From: Halothece sp. PCC 7418
GTDB taxonomy: Bacteria > Cyanobacteriota > Cyanobacteriia > Cyanobacteriales > Rubidibacteraceae
Length of the DNA: 64,000 nt
Assembly (NCBI RefSeq): GCF_000317635.1
Contig: NC_019779.1
Coordinates: 3,782,001-3,846,000 of the forward strand
Direction: 5' to 3'
Each line of letters opens with the position of its first letter. Within the stretch, counting starts at the first letter, position 1. The notes under the pieces were generated by a model, which worked only from the letters and a program-made list of their open reading frames with translations, made no database searches and had not been told where the DNA came from. Shown here in pieces: positions 15,834-24,750 of this stretch. Position numbers and translations under genes: made by a program.

Positions 15834-17173
15834 ATAATGCTTGCTGGGAGGAATACGGTTAAAACTTCTCCCATTTCTGCACGTTGACGAACCGTTAATT
15901 TACCCCCAAGGGCTTCAAATAGGTTTTTCGTGACACTTAAATTTAAACTCAGACTTCCTGTTTCGGGTTGTAGGGTTAGCAGTTGACCAATGGACTTTCC
16001 TGGAGACTGAACCCGATTTTGACCGATGCTTTGCGCGTTGGAAGTTTGAGATAATAATTGCAGCTTAATTTGACTTCCTGCTGTAGTCACTTGGATTTTC
16101 ATTTTGCCGCCACTGGGTAAACGAGATGTAAAGTTTTCCATTAATCCCGTTAACACTTGTGTCAGTAACTCTGGACTACTAATGACGGTGGGTAACTGTT
16201 TGGGAAGAATGACATCTAATTCCACATTCCGCCGTTTGGCTTGTTTTTTCCAGTAAGGAATACTTTTGGCGAATAAATCTTCTAAGGGAATGGGAGTTAA
16301 CTGCACGCCTTGTTTGGTTTTTCCTTCTAATTCTGTCGCTTGGAAAATTAATTCCATGCGGTTAATTTGTTCGGTACACTCTTGATCAATCACGCGCAAC
16401 CGTTTCAAAACATCTGATCCTAAATCTTTCCGTTTTAGAAGTAACCGCGTTAGCATCCGAATTGTAGTTAAGGGCGTTCTCACTTCATGGGTGAGAGCTT
16501 GCAACAGTTCCACATCAGGAGTTTGGGCTTGATCAAGATTGTGATGTTCGCTGACGGGTTTCTCGGCTGGTAAATGAGTTAATAGTTGTCGAGTGAAATC
16601 GCTGACCAGACGATAATGAGGAGGACACAGGGGAAACTGTTCTCGTTTTTCTTCAATCGAGGTCAGGTGTTCTGGGGAATTTCTTTGTAAGCGCGATCGC
16701 AGCCTTAGCCAAGCCCGTTGAGTCACTTCAGGATCAAAGGAAAAATCAAAATGGGAGTTTCCTTCTGAGTCAACCGTTAGCATCAGTAACAGAGAAAATT
16801 CTGAGGTAAAAACTAAGCAAAACTGCTCATCTTGTAGGGGATCATCTGCTGATAGCGGGATTGCTTGGATCGGTGAGGAATGGTGGGCTGTTTCTTCTCC
16901 GCGAACGGGTGCAAAAGTCAGTAGGCGTGAAGAACTCACCCCCGCTAACGTGATTTCAGGGGTAAAAACAACAGTTGTCAAACTTTGATTGGGGTTGGTA
17001 ACGGGTGCGGGACTGGACAAAATCAATCCTTGCGCGATCGGTTTGAGTAATGATTCTAGTGACGCGATCGCGCTGTACCATTCCCGCCATCCTTGCAATT
17101 GATCCGTTTTTCCCGAGGACTGTTGTCTTTCCATCATTTGACTTAATGCTGGCAACTGTTGAACACTCACCAC
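15824..17173 (-). CDS. Sensor histidine kinase with divergent ATPase domain
   Basis: 449 residues from a GTG preceded by GGGGGCAA. Residues 1-200 form a soluble sensory region without obvious membrane helices. The H box is ALTHEVRTPLTTIRML with His229, followed by a normal dimerisation helix. The ATP-binding part is weak: LLTQVLTGLMENF stands for the N box, but no DxGxG G1 box is visible before the final GGKLTVRQRAEMGEVLTVFLP. No response regulator is adjacent. The C-terminus ends inside the heptamer array. It may still phosphorylate, or may act only as a dimeric sensor; the sequence does not settle this. Confidence 0.8.
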   Translation of the reverse strand: MVSVQQLPALSQMMERQQSSGKTDQLQGWREWYSAIASLESLLKPIAQGLILSSPAPVTNPNQSLTTVVFTPEITLAGVSSSRLLTFAPVRGEETAHHSSPIQAIPLSADDPLQDEQFCLVFTSEFSLLLMLTVDSEGNSHFDFSFDPEVTQRAWLRLRSRLQRNSPEHLTSIEEKREQFPLCPPHYRLVSDFTRQLLTHLPAEKPVSEHHNLDQAQTPDVELLQALTHEVRTPLTTIRMLTRLLLKRKDLGSDVLKRLRVIDQECTEQINRMELIFQATELEGKTKQGVQLTPIPLEDLFAKSIPYWKKQAKRRNVELDVILPKQLPTVISSPELLTQVLTGLMENFTSRLPSGGKMKIQVTTAGSQIKLQLLSQTSNAQSIGQNRVQSPGKSIGQLLTLQPETGSLSLNLSVTKNLFEALGGKLTVRQRAEMGEVLTVFLPASIINQ

Positions 17174-17601
17174 TTGCCCCCTTTTTCATAAATAAACTCT
17201 CACCGACTAGCCTTGATCATAACCATCCCCACCCTTACTCCCGTAGCCGTAGAACCGAACGAATCAGTCGCGATTTCCACTTGTGCTGACTTCTTTGATG
17301 AACCCAAATCGTCTGTTTTTTTTCATCTATCTTTAGTTTGATCATTTTCTTACAATATTAATTTTTATTAAGATTATGTTTTTTTTGCCCTCCCCCCTAG
17401 ACAGAAATCCAAATAAACGATTCAATGTAAGGGGTTGCTAAAGTAGCCAAATTCTAAAATGACATTTGTATTTTGGGGAAGTGTATTTAAATCAAGAAAA
17501 TTGCTCACGAGAACCTAACTCAAAGTAAACCCAAAACCTGACCAGAAGGGAAATCTAGGACTTACTTAACAGTGTTCCAATTCCTGAAATGAGGACAAAA
17601 C
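17174..17601. other. Intergenic region upstream of the betaine genes
   Basis: Between the divergent histidine kinase and the betaine genes. It is AT-rich with no gene or clear hairpin seen. It probably holds both promoters, including the salt-responsive promoter expected for the betaine genes. Confidence 0.4.
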
Positions 17602-17697
17602 ATGGAAGCAAAATCAATTAATTTGATGCTAATGATGCCAAAATTTCCCCAAAAAATGTCAAAAATTAAGACAAAGGTTGACTCAGTTGGGTTGTGA
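17602..17697 (+). CDS. Possible Met-rich leader ORF of the betaine genes
   Basis: 31 codons from an ATG with GAGGA six bases upstream. Methionine occupies positions 1, 9, 11, 12 and 19, five of 31. It ends at TGA 17695-17697, 67 bp before the gsmt start. The downstream enzymes consume S-adenosylmethionine. A leader peptide sensing methionine supply is conceivable, but the ORF is short and may be chance. Confidence 0.3.
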   Translation: MEAKSINLMLMMPKFPQKMSKIKTKVDSVGL

Positions 17698-17764
17698 GTA
17701 TTTTCAAGGAAACTGTGAAGTAAGACTCAAAACCAATAACTCCACAAACGAATAAAAGTAAATT

Positions 17765-18562
17765 ATGGCTATCAAAGAAAAACAAGTTCAAGACTACGGC
17801 GAGAATCCCATTGAAGTTCGCGATAGTGACCACTACCAAAATGAGTACATCGAAGGCTTTGTTGAAAAGTGGGATGAACTGATTAACTGGCACGCCCGTT
17901 CTAGCAGCGAAGGGGAATTTTTTATTAAAACCCTCAAAGAACACGGTGCAAAGCGTGTCCTCGATGCTGCAACTGGAACTGGATTCCACTCCATTCGTCT
18001 CATTGAAGCTGGCTTTGATGTCGCAAGCGTCGATGGTAGTGTGGAAATGCTGGTCAAAGCATTTGAAAACGCCACTCGTAAAGACCAAATCCTCAGAACC
18101 GTTCACTCTGACTGGCGACAAGTGACTCGGCATATTCAGGAACGGTTTGATGCAGTGATTTGTCTAGGAAACTCCTTTACTCACCTCTTCTCAGAAGAAG
18201 ATCGTCGCAAAACCCTCGCTGAGTTCTATTCCGTCTTAAAACATGACGGAATTTTAATTTTAGACCAACGGAATTATGACTTGATTCTGGATGAAGGGTT
18301 TAAGAGCAAGCATACCTACTACTACTGTGGCGATAATGTCAAAGCAGAACCCGAATATGTTGATGATGGGTTAGCGCGTTTCCGTTACGAATTCCCTGAT
18401 CAGAGTGTTTATCACCTCAATATGTTCCCATTGCGGAAAGATTATGTTCGTCGTCTGCTTCATGAAGTGGGCTTTCAAGATATCACGACTTATGGTGATT
18501 TCCAAGAAACCTATCATCAAGATGATCCCGACTTTTATATTCACGTTGCGAAAAAAGACTAA
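17765..18562 (+). CDS. gsmt: Glycine/sarcosine N-methyltransferase
   Basis: 265 residues, the usual length. It begins with KEKQVQDYGENPIEVRDSDHY and has the class I methyltransferase SAM loop VLDAATGTGFHSIRL, followed by an acidic strand end, VASVDGSVEM. The central VICLGNSFTHLF and the tyrosine-rich THYYY-like region are characteristic of the halophilic cyanobacterial enzyme. It transfers two methyl groups, making sarcosine and then dimethylglycine from glycine. Together with the next gene it forms the three-step betaine route known from Aphanothece halophytica. The spacing to sdmt is 164 bp with no strong terminator, so co-transcription is likely. Betaine acts as a compatible solute under salt stress. 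Confidence 0.93.
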   Translation: MAIKEKQVQDYGENPIEVRDSDHYQNEYIEGFVEKWDELINWHARSSSEGEFFIKTLKEHGAKRVLDAATGTGFHSIRLIEAGFDVASVDGSVEMLVKAFENATRKDQILRTVHSDWRQVTRHIQERFDAVICLGNSFTHLFSEEDRRKTLAEFYSVLKHDGILILDQRNYDLILDEGFKSKHTYYYCGDNVKAEPEYVDDGLARFRYEFPDQSVYHLNMFPLRKDYVRRLLHEVGFQDITTYGDFQETYHQDDPDFYIHVAKKD

Positions 18563-18726
18563 ACCTGACTGAAAATGCCGTTGGGTTAACGCTCCCAAAC
18601 AGGGTAAAATCCAGCTTGGAACATTGAACCTTGTCAGTGAACAACTGTCAGGTTAATCATTTCCTAGACCCTCTCTTGTTGGGCTGGGAAAAGCCTTAAG
18701 AACGTAACGAGGTGAAGTAATATTGT

Positions 18727-19560
18727 ATGACTAAAGCAGACGCAGTCGCCAAACAAGCACAAGATTACTACGACAGTGGTAGTGCCGACGGCTTCTACTA
18801 TCGGATTTGGGGGGGAGAAGATCTCCACATCGGGATTTATAACACCCCTGATGAACCAATTTATGATGCAAGTGTCCGCACTGTCAGTCGCATTTGTGAC
18901 AAAATTAAAAATTGGCCAGCAGGAACCAAGGTGCTTGACCTTGGCGCAGGTTATGGTGGCTCCGCTCGTTATATGGCAAAGCATCACGGCTTTGATGTGG
19001 ATTGTTTGAATATCAGTTTGGTACAAAACGAGCGCAATCGCCAGATGAACCAAGAACAGGGACTCGCTGATAAAATTCGTGTTTTTGACGGCAGTTTTGA
19101 AGAGTTACCCTTTGAAAATAAGAGTTACGATGTTCTCTGGTCACAAGATTCTATCCTCCATAGCGGGAATCGTCGGAAAGTCATGGAAGAAGCCGATCGC
19201 GTCCTCAAGTCTGGAGGCGATTTTGTTTTTACTGATCCCATGCAAACCGATAATTGTCCAGAAGGGGTCTTAGAGCCAGTCTTAGCTCGGATTCATTTAG
19301 ATAGTTTGGGTTCAGTTGGTTTCTATCGACAAGTGGCGGAAGAACTCGGTTGGGAATTTGTTGAATTTGATGAACAAACTCACCAGTTAGTTAACCACTA
19401 TAGTCGAGTGCTGCAAGAACTGGAAGCCCATTATGATCAATTGCAACCTGAATGCTCGCAAGAATATTTAGACCGCATGAAGGTTGGCTTAAATCACTGG
19501 ATTAATGCAGGTAAAAGTGGTTACATGGCTTGGGGAATTCTCAAGTTCCACAAACCCTAG
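18727..19560 (+). CDS. sdmt: Sarcosine/dimethylglycine N-methyltransferase
   Basis: 277 residues. YYDSGSADGFYYRIWGGEDLHIG opens the protein, the SAM motif is VLDLGAGYGGSARYM, and SQDSILHSGNRRKVMEE followed by GGDFVFTDPMQ complete the methyltransferase core. These are the hallmarks of the dimethylglycine methyltransferase that makes glycine betaine. It follows gsmt in the same direction. GAGGTGAAG precedes the start at a suitable distance. A C-rich/G-rich hairpin 30 bp after the stop probably ends the operon. Confidence 0.93.
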   Translation: MTKADAVAKQAQDYYDSGSADGFYYRIWGGEDLHIGIYNTPDEPIYDASVRTVSRICDKIKNWPAGTKVLDLGAGYGGSARYMAKHHGFDVDCLNISLVQNERNRQMNQEQGLADKIRVFDGSFEELPFENKSYDVLWSQDSILHSGNRRKVMEEADRVLKSGGDFVFTDPMQTDNCPEGVLEPVLARIHLDSLGSVGFYRQVAEELGWEFVEFDEQTHQLVNHYSRVLQELEAHYDQLQPECSQEYLDRMKVGLNHWINAGKSGYMAWGILKFHKP

Positions 19561-19590
19561 TTGATCGCCTTCTCAAATTAAACCGACTTT

Positions 19591-19619
19591 CCCCTTCCTG
19601 GTTTTGGGAAGGGGATTTT
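19591..19619 (+). terminator. Terminator of the betaine genes
   Basis: CCCCTTCC-N8-GGAAGGGG, an 8-bp perfect stem, followed by ATTTTA. The T-run is short, so termination may be partial. Confidence 0.6.
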
Positions 19620-19656
19620 AAAATGAAACCTTCGTTGTTGGCTATTGGTTATTTCG

Positions 19657-19966
19657 TTGACATACTCACCGCCCTAGAAGGACGGTGATTCTTCGGTCTT
19701 CACAGATTCCGAATTACTGATTCAGCGACACCACTTACTGATTCAGGTTTCCCTTCATCAGCAGAGGCGGAAGTCTCCTCAGTCGTTTGAGGTTTCCCTC
19801 TAGTTTCCCAAGGCAATTGGGTACTATTTAGATTAGACAACCAAATTTCTTGTTGATTGCTTTAATCTCGACGAGAGATCAAGGTTTTTAGACTGGTTGA
19901 ATACCTTTCCAGTATTTCCCTATATTAACACAGAACGCCCTTAAGGGCGGGGCTTTAAACCCGTGA
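19657..19966 (-). mobile_element. TnpB-type (IS200/IS605) derivative without tnpB; orphan omega RNA candidate
   Basis: Read on the minus strand, the 5' end has AAGCCCCGCCCTTAAGGGCG and the 3' end GAATCACCGTCC with a hairpin, closing in GAGTATGTCAA. The intact tnpB element at 61216 shares AAGCCCCG at its start and GAATC, the hairpin and GTCAA at its end. The interior, about 300 bp, no longer encodes the nuclease. A frame near its 3' side keeps a TnpB-like tail (EETSASADEGKPESVSG). It looks like an internal deletion that kept the guide-RNA scaffold end. Confidence 0.7.
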
Positions 19967-20086
19967 TATTTCGGTAAAAGTGTCTGTTACAAAGCAAACA
20001 ACAAATAACTAATAACAAACAAGAAAATCAAACGTCGGGAACATTTGAGCAACGGGATCATTCCAGTTACACTAAAAGATAGAAGG

Positions 20087-20464
20087 AGAGTTGGCGAGGT
20101 AGTTGCAGTTCTTGGTGTCTTGTCACCTTGAATTGAGGAAAGTCCGGGCTTCCAAAGACCAAACTGCTGGGTAACGCCCAGTGCGGGTGACCGTGAGGAA
20201 AGTGCCACAGAAAAATACCGCCGTAGAAGATCAATCTTCTGCGGTAAGGGTGCAAAGGTGCGGTAAGAGCGCACCAGCAGCATCGAGAGGTGCTGGCTCG
20301 GTAAACCCCAGTTGGAAGCAAGGTCGAGGGAAGCTATGGTTGGTCTTTTACCAGCTTCCGATGTAAGGGAGTACCGCTTGAGGCTTTTGGTAACAAAAGT
20401 CCCAGATAGATAACTACCCTCAAGTGTATCTTGAGAACAGAACCCGGCTTATGTCCAACTCTCT
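20087..20464 (+). ncRNA. rnpB: RNase P RNA
   Basis: The catalytic RNA that matures tRNA 5' ends. The helix P1 strands AGAGTTGG at the 5' end and CCAACTCT at the 3' end pair. The universally conserved GAGGAAAGTCCGGGC follows near 20140, AGGGTGCAAAGGTGCGGTAAG marks the core, and ACAGAACCCGGCTTATG lies close to the 3' end. About 378 nt, type A, normal for cyanobacteria. It is followed 80 bp later by rnc. Confidence 0.97.
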
Positions 20465-20543
20465 TTCTATTTCGGTTTTTTCGACTTGAAAAAACAATTC
20501 TTCTGTAAGCACATGGTCATTTAATAACTCTCGTAGGAAGAAA

Positions 20544-21332
20544 ATGAGGGCAAATCGCTCTTCTGAATTAGCAACCGATGGTCGTCACTCGAAAACAGAG
20601 TCAAAAGCACCCCGCTCTGGAAATCGACAGGGGCGATCGCGCCGAGGTCGGGAATTAGAAAAACTGGTAGAACGGTTAGGATTAGCAGACACCACCCCCG
20701 TTGATTGGAAATTATTGGATTTAGCCTTAACTCATCCCAGTGCGTCTAGTGTAGCGAATTATCAGCAACTAGAATTTGTGGGCGATGCTGTTGTCCGTCT
20801 CGCAGCATCAGAGTTACTCTTAGAAACCTATCCCGAAGCACCAGTGGGGGATTTTGCTGCGATTCGTTCGATTTTAGTCAGCGATCGCGTCTTAGCAGAA
20901 TTTGCTGAAAGTTATGGCATGGATGGGTTTTTATTGATGGCAGGAAGTGCAGCGAAAAATAAAGCAGGAGCGCGATCGCGCTTAGCCGACACCTTTGAAG
21001 CAGTCTTAGGTGCGCTTTATCTCAGTACCCACTCCATGAAATTAATCCGTCCTTGGCTTGATCCCATTCTCAAGGAAAAAGCGGATCAAATTCGCCAAGA
21101 TCCCGCCCGTCAAAACTATAAAGACGCACTCCAAGAATGGACGCAAGCCCATTATAAAGTTCTCCCTCACTACCAAGTCGAAGAAACTGGACATGGCTAT
21201 GATGATCCCGAACGGTTCACGGCTTATGTCTGGTTACAAGAGCGTTACTTGGGTCAAGGGAAGGGACGCTCGAAAAAAGCAGCCCAACAAGCTGCAGCCC
21301 AATCTGCTTATCAACAATTAACTCAATCATGA
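20544..21332 (+). CDS. rnc: Ribonuclease III
   Basis: 262 residues. The basic N-terminal 35 residues are not part of the conserved fold. The catalytic signature is QQLEFVGDAVVRLAASELL, with the second acidic cluster DTFEAVLGALYLS. A double-stranded RNA binding domain closes the protein (residues about 185-260, ending GRSKKAAQQAAAQSAYQQL). It processes rRNA precursors and structured RNAs. Its stop overlaps the next gene's start (ATGA). It stands directly after rnpB, so two RNA-processing activities are neighbours. Confidence 0.93.
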   Translation: MRANRSSELATDGRHSKTESKAPRSGNRQGRSRRGRELEKLVERLGLADTTPVDWKLLDLALTHPSASSVANYQQLEFVGDAVVRLAASELLLETYPEAPVGDFAAIRSILVSDRVLAEFAESYGMDGFLLMAGSAAKNKAGARSRLADTFEAVLGALYLSTHSMKLIRPWLDPILKEKADQIRQDPARQNYKDALQEWTQAHYKVLPHYQVEETGHGYDDPERFTAYVWLQERYLGQGKGRSKKAAQQAAAQSAYQQLTQS

Positions 21333-22009
21333 ATCGTCCTTACACCACTGTTGTCCTCGCCATGAGTGCTGATGGCAAAATCGCTGATACCGCGCGATCA
21401 GCAGCAGAGTTTTCCTCTCACATCGATCGCGCTCATTTAGAACGACAAGTGGCAAAAGCGGACGCAATTTTATTCGGTGCAGGGACACTCCGCGCTCACG
21501 GGAGTGCCATGTCCCTGCGTAATTCTGATTTAATTGCTCAGCGTCGTCAGCAACAAAAGCCTGATCAACCGATTCAAATTGTCTGCACGCGATCGGGTAG
21601 CATTTCCACCGAGATTCGCTTTTTCCAGCAAAAGATTCCCCGTTGGCTCTTAACTAGTCAAGAGGGGGCTCAATCTTGGCAGAGCCAATCCACTGAGTAT
21701 TTTGAAGAAATCATTACTTCTCCAACCACTGACGGTGAAATTAACTGGCAAGGCGTACTCAAAACGTTCAGGGAAAAAGGAATTGAAAACTTAGCCATTT
21801 TAGGAGGAGGAGAACTGGTTGCTGCGCTATTTTCTGAGCAACTTCTCGATGAATTATGGTTAACGGTTTGTCCTGTTTTATTAGGCGGAAAAACCGCACC
21901 CACCCCGATTGAAGGAATAGGCTGGGATGCAGAAAACGCGCAAAACTTAAAATTACTGGCAGTAGAAACGATTGATCAAGAAGTTTTTTTAAACTATCGT
22001 CTTTCTTAG
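21329..22009 (+). CDS. RibD C-terminal domain / dihydrofolate-reductase-like protein
   Basis: 226 residues. The sequence starts TTVVLAMSADGKIAD and continues with ADAILFGAGTLRAHG, then LAILGGGELVAALFSEQLLDELWLTVCPVLLGG, all typical of the reductase domain of RibD. That domain reduces 5-amino-6-(5-phosphoribosylamino)uracil in riboflavin synthesis. The deaminase domain is absent, so it is either a stand-alone reductase or a paralog with another pteridine or pyrimidine substrate. It overlaps rnc by four bases (ATGA). Confidence 0.8.
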   Translation: MNRPYTTVVLAMSADGKIADTARSAAEFSSHIDRAHLERQVAKADAILFGAGTLRAHGSAMSLRNSDLIAQRRQQQKPDQPIQIVCTRSGSISTEIRFFQQKIPRWLLTSQEGAQSWQSQSTEYFEEIITSPTTDGEINWQGVLKTFREKGIENLAILGGGELVAALFSEQLLDELWLTVCPVLLGGKTAPTPIEGIGWDAENAQNLKLLAVETIDQEVFLNYRLS

Positions 22010-22019
22010 ATCTTTTTGA

Positions 22020-22553
22020 TTAATTTTCGTATTCCTCAGCATAAGTTTGTAAAAGGCTACTAATTTGTTGAGCGACTTCTGTTTCCGTATCTTTTCCGAG
22101 AGCTTTTCGTGCTCCTAAAACTTTATCACTCTTCAGATGATGGGTAATCGCTTCTTGCACTCGTTGATTAATGAGTTCTTGTAATTCATTTTGCGCCCGT
22201 TGTTTTTGATAGTTTGCACCTTCTTCAGTTGTCGCATACAACGGCGGTAAACGATTTAAAGCGTAAGCCGTAATATCACTCAAATCTATAGATTGGTCAC
22301 TGGTGACTTCAATTTCAGCAACGATTGTTATCGCTTCAGTTAATACTAATTCCTCCATCACATTAATACACTTTTTGCGATGGCTAGCGACGACTTTACC
22401 GTTGAGTAGTGCTGACATGAGCTCATCTAAAGCACTATATTCGTCAGGAGAAAGTTCGGTTGTTGTTTCACAAATCCGACTAATTTCTCCTTCCATAACA
22501 GGAGTGAGATATCCGTCATTTAGAGCTTGAGCAACAATTGTTTTAATTTCCAT
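22020..22553 (-). CDS. comFB: ComFB family protein (late competence, c-di-GMP receptor family)
   Basis: 177 residues. The ComFB signature is clear: NVMEELVLTEAITIVAEIE, then DLSDITAYALNRLPPLYATTEEGANYQ and a helical tail. In cyanobacteria recent work describes ComFB-type proteins as receptors of cyclic di-GMP linked to natural competence, motility or cell size. Which applies here cannot be seen. It is convergent with the RibD-like gene with only 10 bp between stops, and is followed upstream by an M23 peptidase gene on the same strand. hfq, another factor affecting type IV pili in cyanobacteria, is 1.1 kb away. Confidence 0.85.
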   Translation of the reverse strand: MEIKTIVAQALNDGYLTPVMEGEISRICETTTELSPDEYSALDELMSALLNGKVVASHRKKCINVMEELVLTEAITIVAEIEVTSDQSIDLSDITAYALNRLPPLYATTEEGANYQKQRAQNELQELINQRVQEAITHHLKSDKVLGARKALGKDTETEVAQQISSLLQTYAEEYEN

Positions 22554-22571
22554 TCTCTGATAGCGTTTTGG

Positions 22572-23420
22572 TTACTGAATTTCTTGAAAGCGCCATGGCG
22601 CTGGATCAATGGCTCGACCATTGACATATAATCCCCAATGGAGATGAGGACCAGTGGAAGCTCCTGTTGAGCCTACTGTACCAATTTTTTGTCCAGCGAT
22701 CACGCGCTCTCCTTCTTGGACATTAATATCATTTAAATGAAGAAAAATACTCAGAACTCCTTGACCATGATCAATCCCAATCGTGTTCCCATGAACATGA
22801 AAGCCTTCACTTTCTTTCCCCACTAAAGCAATCCTTCCATTCGCAGGCGCAACCACTGGTGATCCAGTTCCTGCTGCGTAATCTACGCCTTTGTGATAGT
22901 AGTTTTCTGCAAACTCTCCGTTATAGTAGCGACGAACCCCAAAAACAGTGGAAACTCGCCCTCGGTTAGGACGGACAAAAGTTCCAGTCCAGTATTGTTG
23001 GGGAGTCACCAGTTTTTTGAATTGTGCAACCCGATTCAATTCTAATTCTGTTGCTGGTCTATTATTACTTCCTGATAACCAGATCCGTTGTGTTGGAAAA
23101 GCGCGATCGCGCAACCAAACTAAAAAATTTCTGGTTGTCTGTTCGCCACGAATGGTTAAAGGAACTTTCCCCGAGTCATCTAAAGGGGTTGTGGGAATCA
23201 AAGTCCGATATAGATTATTTCCCACCGCAAAGACAGGATAACTTTCATCCCCCCAAGTCACTTGCGGTTTGACCTCATTCGGGTCCGTTTCCATGGTCAC
23301 AGAAACCGTATCTCCCAATTGAGGATTATCAGGATTAATTTTGACTTCCAGCGCCTCAGCAGGAAGCGCGAGTGTGAACAAACCAAGTAAAAGCCCATAC
23401 CCCTTAATTTGCCAACCCAT
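22572..23420 (-). CDS. M23 family metallopeptidase, exported
   Basis: 282 residues from ATG 23420, which has AGGAG about 9 bp upstream; a GTG at 23438 overlaps that site and is less likely. Residues 1-24 are a signal peptide (GYGLLLGLFTLALPAEA). The middle is an Ig-like region. The C-terminal LytM/M23 domain has zinc ligands in YYHKGVDYAAGTGSPV, HGNTIGIDHGQG and GPHLHWGLYVNG. The enzyme should cut peptidoglycan cross-bridges in the periplasm, or act as a LytM activator if catalytically weak. All four usual ligand positions look present. Confidence 0.9.
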   Translation of the reverse strand: MGWQIKGYGLLLGLFTLALPAEALEVKINPDNPQLGDTVSVTMETDPNEVKPQVTWGDESYPVFAVGNNLYRTLIPTTPLDDSGKVPLTIRGEQTTRNFLVWLRDRAFPTQRIWLSGSNNRPATELELNRVAQFKKLVTPQQYWTGTFVRPNRGRVSTVFGVRRYYNGEFAENYYHKGVDYAAGTGSPVVAPANGRIALVGKESEGFHVHGNTIGIDHGQGVLSIFLHLNDINVQEGERVIAGQKIGTVGSTGASTGPHLHWGLYVNGRAIDPAPWRFQEIQ

Positions 23421-23485
23421 GATGAAAATTCTCCTCACTAAAAATCAATATTATGCTTACACTATAGATGATCAAAGAATTGCGA

Positions 23486-23641
23486 TATAGCGTTTCTTAG
23501 TCTGTTGAGGTACAAAGCAAGTCGGTGGACGTTCATGGTTCATGGTTCGTGGTTCATTGATTAACAACCAACAAAGAACGAAGAACCAAGAACGAAGAAC
23601 AAAAATTTAGATGTACCTCAAGAAGCGTGAAAACTACTATA
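23486..23641. repeat. MITE-like element, copy B
   Basis: About 156 bp from TATAGCGTTTCTTAG to GAAAACTACTATA, with TGAGGTAC and GTACCTCA arms, heptamer run and GTTCATGGTTC segment. The orientation is opposite to copies A and D. Its right end directly touches the stop codon of hfq. Confidence 0.75.
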
Positions 23642-23854
23642 TTATGATTTTGGCTTAAGATAAGCAACTGATTGTCGCCAAACTAGGGTAGATTGGTCAT
23701 AATGATCCACTAAACATAAACAATGTTGGTCTTGCCAAAGCACTCTACCGACAATTAAATCTTCACTGAGGAGTTTGATTTCCACATCCTTCTCTTCTTT
23801 AATTAAATTTTGTACCATGCGGGTACTCGGTAAACCCGTGTCAAATTCTGTCAT
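23642..23854 (-). CDS. hfq: Hfq RNA chaperone (cyanobacterial type)
   Basis: 70 residues from ATG 23854, chosen because GAGGA lies six bases upstream and 70 residues equals the length of Synechocystis Hfq. The sequence TEFDTGLPSTRMVQNLI, then DVEIKLLSEDLIVGRVLWQDQ, fits the divergent cyanobacterial Sm fold. Such Hfq hexamers in Synechocystis bind the pilus ATPase PilB and are needed for motility and DNA uptake. The stop codon borders a MITE-like repeat, so the native 3' region is lost. It is divergent from dapF. Confidence 0.88.
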   Translation of the reverse strand: MTEFDTGLPSTRMVQNLIKEEKDVEIKLLSEDLIVGRVLWQDQHCLCLVDHYDQSTLVWRQSVAYLKPKS

Positions 23855-23876
23855 CGTAATCCTCATTTAATGCACT

Positions 23877-24725
23877 ATGAAAATTAACTTTACCAAATAT
23901 CATGGACTTGGCAATGATTTTATTTTGATTGACAACCGTCATGACGATACCCCTTGTCTGACTTCCGAACAAGCGATCAAACTCTGCGATCGCCATTTTG
24001 GAATTGGGGCTGATGGGGTAATTTTTGCCCTTCCTCCCCAAGGCGACAGTAATTACACCATGCGTATTTATAATTCTGATGGCTCAGAACCCGAAATGTG
24101 TGGCAATGGAATTCGTTGTTTAGCTCGTTTTGTTGCAGAGTTAGATGGTAAAACGGAGAGTAATGAAGTTTATAAAATTCATACCTTAGCAGGGATGATT
24201 CGCCCGCAATTACAGGACGGCGATAAGGTCACAGTGAATATGGGTGAACCCTATTTACTAGCAGAAGAAATCCCAACCACTTTAGGATCTGCACAAGAAA
24301 AAGTGATTAATCAATCGTTGACGGTTGCTGAACAAACTTGGCAAGTCACTTGTGTCAGTATGGGAAATCCTCATTGCATTACGTTTGTTGATCATGCGGA
24401 TGCCATTGATCTAGAAAAAATTGGTTCTCAGTTTGAAAATCATTCTGTTTTTCCGAAACGAATTAATACCGAATTTATTGAAGTTGTTCGTCGTGATTAT
24501 ATTAAAATGCGCGTCTGGGAACGGGGGGCTGGTATTACTTTAGCCTGTGGAACAGGGGCTTGTGCTTCTGTTGTTGCTGGGGTTTTGACTAATAATTGCG
24601 ATCGCGCTTCCACGGTCGAACTGCCTGGGGGCTGTTTAGAGATTGAATGGTCAGAAAGTGACAATCATGTTTATATGACAGGACCCGCGACAAAAGTTTT
24701 TACAGGAGTATATGAGACACAATAA
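23877..24725 (+). CDS. dapF: Diaminopimelate epimerase
   Basis: 282 residues. [16 protein letters not shown] opens the protein. [20 protein letters not shown] contains the first catalytic cysteine and [18 protein letters not shown] the second. It converts LL- to meso-diaminopimelate for lysine and peptidoglycan synthesis. Divergent from hfq with 22 bp between start codons, so promoters must overlap the coding ends. A small membrane protein gene follows 25 bp later. Confidence 0.96.
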   Translation: MKINFTKYHGLGNDFILIDNRHDDTPCLTSEQAIKLCDRHFGIGADGVIFALPPQGDSNYTMRIYNSDGSEPEMCGNGIRCLARFVAELDGKTESNEVYKIHTLAGMIRPQLQDGDKVTVNMGEPYLLAEEIPTTLGSAQEKVINQSLTVAEQTWQVTCVSMGNPHCITFVDHADAIDLEKIGSQFENHSVFPKRINTEFIEVVRRDYIKMRVWERGAGITLACGTGACASVVAGVLTNNCDRASTVELPGGCLEIEWSESDNHVYMTGPATKVFTGVYETQ

Positions 24726-24750
24726 TAACTTTTTAACGATTTGATTAAAT

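Noticed and set aside
17666-18133. 155-codon minus-strand ORF across the gsmt start
   Set aside because: Antisense to a well-recognised methyltransferase; no family features.
18664-19053. 129-codon minus-strand ORF over sdmt
   Set aside because: Antisense shadow of a known gene.
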